Shown: positions 5,767 through 11,229 of the stretch, piece by piece
Numbering within the stretch: the stretch's first letter is position 1
Layout of the letters: the number at the start of each line of letters is the position of its first letter
NCBI GenBank assembly: GCA_030611905.1
Contig: JAUWOX010000023.1
Coordinates: forward strand, 1 to 11,229
Reading direction: 5' to 3'
Length of the DNA stretch: 11,229 bases
DNA from: a bacterium
GTDB lineage: Bacteria > Patescibacteriota > JABMPQ01 > JAQVVF01
Translations under genes and position numbers: made by a program
Notes under the pieces: generated by a model
Databases searched by the model: none
What the model was told of the DNA's origin: nothing
What the model saw: the letters and a program-made list of their open reading frames with translations, nothing else

Positions 5767-6906
5767 ATGGAATTGTCAGCCAAGCAACAAATACATGAGT
5801 TAATAAAAAAGAGTAAGAATATTTTGCTGATTACTAAGCAGGATTTTAGCGAGGACTCAATCGGTAGTCTTTTGGCAATGGGTTTAGTTTTGGAAAAGAT
5901 GGGTGGGCATGAAGTTGACATGGTTTGCAGTGGAACAATTCCTTCTTCTTTAAAATTTTTGTCATCTTATGAAAAGCTTGAAAATTCGGTTGATGGGTCT
6001 AAGAATTTTGTAATAACTCTAGACACTTCGGAAGCTAAGGTAGCTCAATTTTCTTATGATTTTGATGAAGATGGAAATAAATTGAATATTTATATTACGT
6101 CGGAAAAGGGGAACTATGATACTCGCCATGTAACGACTAAGCCTTCGGGGTTTAAGTATAATCTAATTATTTGTGTTGATTGTTCTGATTTGGAAAAGCT
6201 CGGCAAAATATATGAAGAAAGCGCAGAGTTATTTTATGAAACACCGATTATAAATATTGACAGCAGCTCGACAAACGAACAATATGGTGAGGTTAATTTG
6301 GTTGATGTAACTGCATCATCAACTGCGGAAGTTCTTTATTCTTTGGTAGAGTCTTTTGGTGAAAAATATATTGATGAGAATATTTCCAATTGTTTATTGA
6401 CCGGAATAGTTGCTGGAACAAGGAGTTTTCAAACTTCAACAACTACGCCAAGGGCTTTTACGGTAGCAGCTCAATTAATTGCTATGGGGGCTGATCAGCA
6501 AAAAATTGTAAAGAATATTTTTAAGAATAAATCTTTAACAACCTTAAAATTATGGGGAAGAGCTTTGGCTCGGGTAAAATTTGATAAAGAAAGAAAAGTT
6601 GCTTGGACTTTAGTTAATTATCAGGATTTTGAAAAAACTAATTCTCAAGATGAAAATGATTTATTTGGCGTGGAAGAAGAGATTGCTATGTCGGTTAATT
6701 TAGCTGAGATTGTAATAATCTTTTATGAATTAAAGCCTGGTAAAGTGAAAGCATTGTTTAGAGCATCAAAAGATACTGAGAGAGAAAAAATAAAAGAGAT
6801 TTTTATGGGTAAAAAAGTGAACAATTTGATATTGGTTGATTTTGATAATATTGGATTGATGGATGTGGAAAAAGTTGTTTTGGAAAAATTAAAACAAGTT
6901 GTATAA
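5767..6906 (+). CDS. DHH-family (NrnA-like) protein with degenerate active site
   Basis: The 379-residue protein follows the DHH phosphoesterase layout (NrnA-type oligoribonuclease/pAp phosphatase, RecJ and c-di-AMP phosphodiesterase relatives) but lacks its metal ligands. The first motif, normally HxxPDxDxIGS, reads KQDFSEDSIGS (24-34). CVDCSD (136-141) still resembles the second motif. The name-giving DHH is DSS (165-167, in NIDSSSTNEQYG), followed by the expected NLVDVTASSTAEVLY (177-191). The fourth motif, usually DTGxF, is GTRSF (217-221). In the C-terminal part the GGGH substrate motif of DHHA1 is absent. The fold is therefore likely kept while hydrolysis is lost; a binding or regulatory role is inference. 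The ORF is intact and ends in tandem stops TAA TAG. It begins the unit that continues with ferredoxin 42 nt later. Confidence 0.8.
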   Translation: MELSAKQQIHELIKKSKNILLITKQDFSEDSIGSLLAMGLVLEKMGGHEVDMVCSGTIPSSLKFLSSYEKLENSVDGSKNFVITLDTSEAKVAQFSYDFDEDGNKLNIYITSEKGNYDTRHVTTKPSGFKYNLIICVDCSDLEKLGKIYEESAELFYETPIINIDSSSTNEQYGEVNLVDVTASSTAEVLYSLVESFGEKYIDENISNCLLTGIVAGTRSFQTSTTTPRAFTVAAQLIAMGADQQKIVKNIFKNKSLTTLKLWGRALARVKFDKERKVAWTLVNYQDFEKTNSQDENDLFGVEEEIAMSVNLAEIVIIFYELKPGKVKALFRASKDTEREKIKEIFMGKKVNNLILVDFDNIGLMDVEKVVLEKLKQVV

Positions 6907-6948
6907 TAGAAAAGTAAAAATAAAAAATCTTAAATATAAAATAAAAAT

Positions 6949-7149
6949 ATGGCTAAATATAAAATTGAGATAGATAAAGAAGCATGTATTAGTTGCGGAT
7001 CTTGCGCAGCAGTTTGTCCAGATGTCTTTGAGATGAGAACAGAAGATAATAAGGCTTATGCCAAAAAATCTGAATTGGAAGAGCTTGGGTGTGTGCAGGA
7101 AGCAGTAGATGTTTGTCCAGTACAGGTTATAGCTGTGATAACTAAATAA
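6949..7149 (+). CDS. Single-cluster [4Fe-4S] ferredoxin
   Basis: The 66-residue cytosolic electron carrier has cysteines C13-x2-C16-x2-C19-x3-C23-P and C48, C56-P. This is the layout of the small monocluster ferredoxins of the Thermotoga type: C13, C16, C19 and C56 would bind one [4Fe-4S] cluster, and C23/C48 would be free to form a disulfide. The acidic, lysine-containing middle is normal. No SD sequence precedes the ATG. It sits between the DHH-like gene and the dehydrogenase (19 nt to the next start) with no terminator, so it is cotranscribed. Its redox partner is not evident; the neighbouring dehydrogenase is normally NAD(P)-dependent and does not need a ferredoxin. Confidence 0.93.
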   Translation: MAKYKIEIDKEACISCGSCAAVCPDVFEMRTEDNKAYAKKSELEELGCVQEAVDVCPVQVIAVITK

Positions 7150-7168
7150 CTAAATTATGAATAACTAA

Positions 7169-8437
7169 ATGTCAAATAATCCTTTTAAAAATGCTGTGGA
7201 GCAATTGGAGGGCGTGGCTAAGTTAATTAAGTTAGATAAAATCTATCTAGAAGTTTTATTGTGTCCAGAGAGAATGGTGGAAGTTAATTTTCCAGTGAAG
7301 ATGGATAATGGGAGAATGAAGATTTTCCAAGGATTTAGAATGCAGTATAATTCAGTGCGGGGGCCATATAAAGGTGGAATTAGATTTCATCCTGAAGTTA
7401 GTGAAGACGAAGTTAAGGCGTTGTCTTTTTGGATGGCGATGAAATGCGCTGTTGTTAATATTCCTTTGGGCGGGGGAAAGGGCGGGGTCGTTGTTGATCC
7501 TAAAAAGTTATCTAAAAATGAATTAAAGCGATTATCGCAGGGTTATGTTAAAGCAATATTTGATGTGATTGGACCGGATAAAGATATTCCTGCGCCTGAT
7601 GTTTATACAAACGCGCAGGTGATGGACTGGATGGTATTAGAATATAAAAAATTAAAAATCAAAAATCAAAATTATAGATCAAAATCTAAAAATAAAATTA
7701 ATGATAAAGATTGGCTGCCGACTTTTACAGGTAAGCCGGTTGGTAAAGGTGGGTCAAAGGGAAGAGAGAAGGCAACTGCCTTGGGTGGATATTTTGTTTT
7801 GAATGAAAGCTTGAAAAAAAATAAGATTAATAAAAAAATAACCGTTGCGGTGCAAGGTGTTGGAAATGTTGGTTGTAATATTGCTAATATTCTTTCTAAT
7901 GATAAAAGATTTGTTGTTGTGGCTGTATCGGATTCACGAAGTGGTGTGTTTAGAAAAGAGGGAATTAATCTTGAGGACGTGATGAAGCAGAAGAAAGAAG
8001 TTGGAACTGTCAGTGGTTTAGCCGGGACGAAAAAAATTACTAATTCTGAATTGTTAGAGTTGGATGTTGATATTTTGGTGCCGGCAGCAATTGAAAATCA
8101 AATTACAAAGGATAATGCCAGGAAAATTAAGGCAAATATTATTTTAGAATTGGCTAATGGACCGACAACTCCAGAGGCAGATAAGATTTTATTTAGAAAA
8201 AAGAAGATAGTAATACCAGATATTTTAGCAAATGCTGGAGGAGTGACAGTCTCTTATTTTGAATGGTTGCAGAATATAGATAATAAATATTGGTCAGAAG
8301 AGAAAGTTAATAAGAAATTAGAGGTAATTATGAAAAAAGCCTTTAAGGATGTTTGGAATTCTTCTAAAAAGCATAAGGTTGATTTGAGAATGGGGGCGGA
8401 TGTGTTGGCAGTTGAGAGGATTGTTAAGGAAATTTAA
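7169..8437 (+). CDS. Glu/Leu/Phe/Val dehydrogenase family, probable glutamate dehydrogenase
   Basis: The 422-residue enzyme interconverts glutamate and 2-oxoglutarate plus ammonia with NAD(P). The N-terminal substrate domain has YKGGIRFHP (67-75), the catalytic lysine in PLGGGKGG (99-106, K104), and PAPDVYTNAQVMDW (141-154) with catalytic-type D143. The Rossmann domain starts at VAVQGVGNVG (226-235) and contains ELANGPTTPEA (327-337) and NAGGVTVSYFEW (355-366). Length matches hexameric bacterial/archaeal GDH, except that about 22 extra residues (160-181) sit where relatives go almost directly from the EYxK helix to TGKP. These residues are K/N/S-rich and encoded by AT repeat-like DNA. The ATG at 7169 has no SD. 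Two short ataactaaat repeats lie directly before it. The gene ends the unit and is followed by a terminator. Confidence 0.93.
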   Translation: MSNNPFKNAVEQLEGVAKLIKLDKIYLEVLLCPERMVEVNFPVKMDNGRMKIFQGFRMQYNSVRGPYKGGIRFHPEVSEDEVKALSFWMAMKCAVVNIPLGGGKGGVVVDPKKLSKNELKRLSQGYVKAIFDVIGPDKDIPAPDVYTNAQVMDWMVLEYKKLKIKNQNYRSKSKNKINDKDWLPTFTGKPVGKGGSKGREKATALGGYFVLNESLKKNKINKKITVAVQGVGNVGCNIANILSNDKRFVVVAVSDSRSGVFRKEGINLEDVMKQKKEVGTVSGLAGTKKITNSELLELDVDILVPAAIENQITKDNARKIKANIILELANGPTTPEADKILFRKKKIVIPDILANAGGVTVSYFEWLQNIDNKYWSEEKVNKKLEVIMKKAFKDVWNSSKKHKVDLRMGADVLAVERIVKEI

Positions 8438-8468
8438 TATTTAATAGTTGATTTGAATATGAGTTGTT

Positions 8469-8493
8469 AAAAAGAGTTTTTTGCTCTTTTTTT
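8469..8493 (+). terminator. Intrinsic terminator after the dehydrogenase
   Basis: AAAAAGAG (8469-8476) pairs with CTCTTTTT (8484-8491), an 8-bp stem with a 7-nt loop, followed by more T and TTATTTTTT. It lies about 30 nt past the dehydrogenase stop. Its 3' arm overlaps the -35 of the next promoter. Confidence 0.85.
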
Positions 8494-8509
8494 ATTTTTT
8501 AGATATAAT
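8481..8509 (+). promoter_or_regulatory. Promoter of the pilB/gspE-type gene
   Basis: A perfect -10 TATAAT (8504-8509) lies 17 nt from a partial -35 TTGCTC (8481-8486). Transcription would begin near 8516, giving a leader of about 26 nt with no SD sequence. The -35 is inside the terminator hairpin of the preceding gene. Confidence 0.65.
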
Positions 8510-8541
8510 TAAAATATGAAATTAATTTTTATTTAAATTTT

Positions 8542-10197
8542 ATGGTAAAAAAAATAAGCCCAGATGAGTTATTGGAAGAAGAACGAGGGAGAAAATTAAA
8601 AGAAAAATTGACTGATGAGACGAGAAAGGTTCAAGAGAGAGAGGCGATGAAAATGGCGATTAAAACCAGGTTACCCTATATTGATTTAAGAACCTTTCCT
8701 GTTGACAAGGAGGCGGTTTCTTTAATTCCAAGGGAATTATCTGAAAAGGCGCGGACTGTTTGTTTTTTAATTAAGGATAGTGAAGTTAGAATCGGAGCTA
8801 TTGATCCGACTAATCCTGGCTTGAAAGAAGTAACGGGTTTATTAGCTGATAAGGGTTATAGTTTTTCTTGTTATATTATTTCCGAGCAGAGTTTAAGGCA
8901 TGTCTTGGATATTTATGGGCAGATAAAGATAGTAAAGCCCGAGGTAGATGAAATCAAGGTAGCAAAGGAAAGAATAATAAAGGCAAAGGAACAAATAAAA
9001 AATTTGACAGATTTAAAGGAAGCTATCAAGAAGGTTCCAATGACTGAAATGATAGATTTTATTTTAGCTGGAGCTTTGGCGGCTGAGGCATCTGATATTC
9101 ATATGGAGCCGGAGAAAGACAGTATTAAATTGAGATATAGAATAGATGGTGTTTTGCAGGATATTTTGGGTTTGCCAAAAGAAGTTTATGATAAGATTTT
9201 ATCAAGAATAAAGATATTGTCTGGTTTAAAAATTAATATAGTTGATAAGCCGCAAGATGGACGTTTTACAATAGGTATGGATGGAAAGGATGTTGATTTG
9301 AGAATTTCTACTTTGCCGACTTCTTTTGGTGAGACATTGGTGATGAGATTGTTAGGAATTGGTGCGGTTGGATTGAGTTTAGAAAAATTAGGATTAAGAA
9401 AAAGAGAGCTTGATTTATTGGATAAAATAATAAGTCAGCCATTAGGATTAATTTTAACTTGTGGTCCAACAGGTTCTGGGAAAACAACTACTTTGTATGC
9501 TTGTTTAAATAAGGTTAAAACTCCGGAGAAGAAAATTATAACTTTGGAAAATCCAATTGAATATCGTTTGTCTGGTATTTCGCAGACTGAAATTAATTCA
9601 GAAAAAGGCGTTAGTTTTGCAGATGCTTTGCGATCGGTTATGCGGCAGGATCCAGATATTATAATGGTGGGTGAAATTAGAGATAGAGAGGCGGCTGAAG
9701 TAGCGGCGCAGGCGGCTTTAACAGGTCATTTGGTATTATCAACTTTGCATACTAATGATGCGGCTGGAGCAATTCCGCGTTTAATTAGTATGGGAGCGCG
9801 GCCAGAAGAAATTGCGCCGGCTTTGAAATTGGTGATGGCGCAAAGATTGGTGCGCATACTTTGTGATAAATGCAAAGAGGAATATAAACCTAGCGAAGAA
9901 GAAATTAGGGAACTAAAAGATAAATTAGGTAAGTTTTATCCGGAAAAGGGAATAGAAAAATTATATAAAGCAAAGGGATGTAAAGAATGTGATGAAATTG
10001 GTTACAAGGGAAGAATTGGTGTTTATGAGATGTTTGAGGTGGATAAGAAAATTGAAGAATTGATTGGGGAACGAGTGGCTAATTTGGACATAAAAAAAGT
10101 AGCTGTGGATCAGGGGATGATGTCAATGGGACAGGATGGATTGCTGAAAGTGATTGAGGGAGTGACGAGTTTGGAAGAGGTGAAGAGAGTAATTTAG
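8542..10197 (+). CDS. pilB: Type IV pilus assembly / type II secretion ATPase (PilB/GspE family)
   Basis: The 551-residue hexameric cytoplasmic ATPase powers extension of type IV pili or a related pseudopilus. After a charged, coiled-coil-like start (1-40), a GspE N-terminal domain spans about 45-128. A second helical linker (135-165) leads to the N2 domain (LAAEASDIHMEP, 179-190). The core has Walker A GPTGSGKTT (308-316), an Asp box (ITLENPIEY, 333-341), Walker B IIMVGEIRDRE (373-383) and the His box LSTLHTNDAAG (399-409). The zinc-binding cysteines C441, C444, C480 and C483 mark PilB/GspE rather than PilT. The short N-terminal region is usual for the shorter PilB types. The stop is followed in frame by two more stops (TAG TAG TAA). 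Pili are widespread in Patescibacteria and thought to serve attachment or DNA uptake. pilC/pilT do not follow. Confidence 0.92.
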   Translation: MVKKISPDELLEEERGRKLKEKLTDETRKVQEREAMKMAIKTRLPYIDLRTFPVDKEAVSLIPRELSEKARTVCFLIKDSEVRIGAIDPTNPGLKEVTGLLADKGYSFSCYIISEQSLRHVLDIYGQIKIVKPEVDEIKVAKERIIKAKEQIKNLTDLKEAIKKVPMTEMIDFILAGALAAEASDIHMEPEKDSIKLRYRIDGVLQDILGLPKEVYDKILSRIKILSGLKINIVDKPQDGRFTIGMDGKDVDLRISTLPTSFGETLVMRLLGIGAVGLSLEKLGLRKRELDLLDKIISQPLGLILTCGPTGSGKTTTLYACLNKVKTPEKKIITLENPIEYRLSGISQTEINSEKGVSFADALRSVMRQDPDIIMVGEIRDREAAEVAAQAALTGHLVLSTLHTNDAAGAIPRLISMGARPEEIAPALKLVMAQRLVRILCDKCKEEYKPSEEEIRELKDKLGKFYPEKGIEKLYKAKGCKECDEIGYKGRIGVYEMFEVDKKIEELIGERVANLDIKKVAVDQGMMSMGQDGLLKVIEGVTSLEEVKRVI

Positions 10198-10284
10198 TAG
10201 TAATTCATAATTTTAATAATAAATGTTAAATTAGTTTTTGGCATTTTTAATAAGAAAAACTGTAATTGAAAAATTAAATTTTTA

Positions 10285-10312
10285 TTGACAATCAGTAAAA
10301 TTTGATTAGAAT
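10285..10312 (+). promoter_or_regulatory. Promoter of efp, predicting a leaderless transcript
   Basis: A perfect -35 TTGACA (10285-10290) and a -10 TAGAAT (10307-10312, one mismatch) are 16 nt apart. The ATG at 10320-10322 lies 8 nt after the -10, where transcription would start, so the mRNA would begin at or within a base or two of the start codon. Confidence 0.75.
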
Positions 10313-10319
10313 AAGAGGT

Positions 10320-10877
10320 ATGTTAATATCACAGGCAAAAAAAGGTAAGACAATAATTTTTCGGGATCAGGCCTGGAATGTTTTGAAAAATGAGCATTAT
10401 AAACCGGGCAAGGGTCGGGCTTTTTCGAAGTTGAAATTGAAAAATATTAAGAATGGAAATGTTATTGATCAAACCCTTAGTCCAGATGAACGGGTGGATG
10501 AACCGAATATTGAACGAAGAACAATGACTTTTTTGTATCAAGAAGAGAATAGCTTAAATTTCATGGACAGTAAAAGTTTTGAGCAGATTTCAGTTGATGA
10601 GAATAATTTAGGGAGCAAGAAGAAATTTTTAAAAGAAAACTTTAATGTGATGGGAATGTTTTTAGATGATGAAATGTTTGATATGGAATTGCCGGCAAAA
10701 ATGGTTTTTGAGGTTGTGTCAGCTCCTCCAGGCGTAAAGGGTAATTCAGCACAGTCGGGAACAAAGATAGTCGAGATTGAAACAGGAGCAAAGGTGGATG
10801 CGCCATTGTTTGTGAAGGAAGGGGATCGGATTAGGGTGAATACTGAGACGGGGAAATATGCAGAGAGAGTTAAATGA
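10320..10877 (+). CDS. efp: Elongation factor P
   Basis: The 185-residue protein enters ribosomes stalled at polyproline stretches and helps peptide bond formation. Domain I carries the conserved tip KPGKG (28-32), with the lysine (K31) at the position modified in many bacteria. Domain II contains RRTMTFLYQEE and the FMDSKSFEQI segment. Domain III has SAPPGVKGNSAQSG and ends with VNTETGKYAERVK, the usual EF-P terminus. Length matches the family (about 185-190). A TTG at 10302 in the same frame would add six residues, but it lies between the -35 and -10 boxes and is absent from the family, so the ATG at 10320 is chosen. There is no SD at proper distance. No enzyme for modifying K31 is in the window. 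Confidence 0.93.
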   Translation: MLISQAKKGKTIIFRDQAWNVLKNEHYKPGKGRAFSKLKLKNIKNGNVIDQTLSPDERVDEPNIERRTMTFLYQEENSLNFMDSKSFEQISVDENNLGSKKKFLKENFNVMGMFLDDEMFDMELPAKMVFEVVSAPPGVKGNSAQSGTKIVEIETGAKVDAPLFVKEGDRIRVNTETGKYAERVK

Positions 10878-10931
10878 CGAATTAAGAATTTTGAATGAAG
10901 AATCAATGATAAATTAATAAATGATCAAATA

Positions 10932-10958
10932 AAAAAAACCAGTTAAGCTGGTTTTTTT
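10932..10958. terminator. Bidirectional terminator between efp and the tRNA synthetase gene
   Basis: AAAAAAACCAG (10932-10942) pairs with CTGGTTTTTTT (10948-10958), a perfect 11-bp stem with a 5-nt loop. A-rich and T-rich arms make it functional in both directions, as fits the two convergent genes: efp ends at 10877 and the synthetase at 10998. Confidence 0.9.
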
Positions 10959-10997
10959 AAATTTCGGGACGGGGTAGGTTGATTGTCTGTTTTTATA

Positions 10998-11229
10998 TTA
11001 TTTTAATTGAACTTTTATTTTTATATCAGGTGTAATTTCTCGTTCAGCTTTACCAAAAGATATTTTTTGAGCATGAGTGGTAGCAGAGAGATCTAAAAAA
11101 AATCTTTCTAATTCTTTATGCTTGGTGTCAATAGTGATTTGTTTAATTTCTTTGTTCATGGAAAGTCCGGCTTTTGTTTTTGATTTACGAATAGCTGATA
11201 ATATTTCAATTATTTGATTGCCAAATTTG
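10998..11229 (-). CDS. valS: C-terminal end of a class I aminoacyl-tRNA synthetase, probably ValRS (partial)
   Basis: The minus strand is open from the window edge to a TAA at 10998-11000 and gives 76 residues beginning KFGNQIIEILSAIRKSK. The pattern (helix with AIRKxK, then GLSMNKEIKQITI, then a helix ERFFLDLSATTHAQKI and a strand-rich end ITPDIKIKVQLK) fits the end of the anticodon-binding domain of valyl-tRNA synthetase. IleRS or LeuRS cannot be excluded because the catalytic domain lies outside the window. No C-terminal coiled coil like that of E. coli ValRS is present, as is common in short ValRS forms. It converges on efp with a shared terminator. Confidence 0.7.
   Translation of the reverse strand, partial: KFGNQIIEILSAIRKSKTKAGLSMNKEIKQITIDTKHKELERFFLDLSATTHAQKISFGKAEREITPDIKIKVQLK

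Noticed and set aside
8516..8536. Leader peptide MKLIFI before the pilus ATPase
   Set aside because: The ATG would be at the predicted first base of the transcript, the sequence is AT-only, and such a short ORF is expected by chance.
10233..10284. Terminator between the pilus ATPase and efp
   Set aside because: AGTTTTT/AAAAACT (10233-10239/10255-10261) has a 15-nt loop and no T-run, and AAAAATT/AATTTTT (10270-10284) is AT-only; neither is convincing.
10302..10319. TTG start for efp
   Set aside because: The codon lies between the -35 and -10 boxes, and EF-P proteins normally begin at the equivalent of the ATG at 10320.
10875..10877. UGA recoded as glycine
   Set aside because: EF-P ends at this TGA exactly where the family ends; read-through would add an unrelated AT-rich tail to the next TGA.
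10329..10906. Minus-strand open frames opposite efp
   Set aside because: Shadow frames of a fully conserved EF-P; no promoter or motif supports them.
1..11229. CRISPR array, insertion sequence, tRNA or rRNA
   Set aside because: No regularly spaced long repeat, transposase motif, cloverleaf-compatible segment or rRNA sequence was recognised on reading both strands.

Overview
The window is AT-rich, densely packed bacterial DNA. Short proteins, minimal AT-only spacers, a lack of Shine-Dalgarno (SD) sequences before most genes, a 4Fe-4S ferredoxin, a degenerate DHH-type protein and a PilB-like ATPase together suggest a Candidate Phyla Radiation (Patescibacteria) genome. That assignment is inference; no rRNA is present to settle it. 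TGA, TAA and TAG all act as stops: TGA ends elongation factor P at the expected residue, so the TGA=Gly code of Gracilibacteria/Absconditabacteria is unlikely.

Layout. (1) Bases 1-57 may be the tail of a plus-strand gene. They are followed by about 200 bp with several inverted repeats. (2) Bases 235-2276 are a minus-strand two-gene unit with its own promoter and terminator: a tandem phosphoribosyltransferase (PRTase) protein followed by a uridine-phosphorylase-like nucleoside phosphorylase, translationally coupled (TAATG). Both genes have strong SD sites and visibly higher GC than the rest. (3) Minus-strand hsp20, with its own promoter and terminator. (4) A tight minus-strand run uppP-tsaE-maf-prsW: cell-wall lipid carrier recycling, t6A tRNA modification, nucleotide pyrophosphatase, intramembrane protease. 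(5) A 263-bp divergent spacer with two plus-strand promoters. (6) A plus-strand unit: a DHH-family protein that has lost its catalytic residues, a ferredoxin, and a glutamate-dehydrogenase-family enzyme with an AT-repeat-encoded insertion, closed by a terminator. (7) Plus-strand pilB/gspE-type ATPase. (8) efp (elongation factor P) from a promoter that predicts a leaderless mRNA. (9) A bidirectional terminator, then the minus-strand C-terminal end of a class I tRNA synthetase, probably valS.

How the genes fit together. Most genes are housekeeping. The salvage pair could turn nucleosides into free base plus ribose-1-phosphate and then, with PRPP, into nucleotides, which would suit a cell without de novo nucleotide synthesis. 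The points most worth a second look are the two-PRTase architecture with one degenerate PRPP loop, the compositional and SD discontinuity of that unit, the DHH pseudoenzyme at the head of a ferredoxin/dehydrogenase operon, the leaderless efp, and the in-frame repeat insertion in the dehydrogenase. I do not see a CRISPR array, prophage, insertion sequence or classical defence system.
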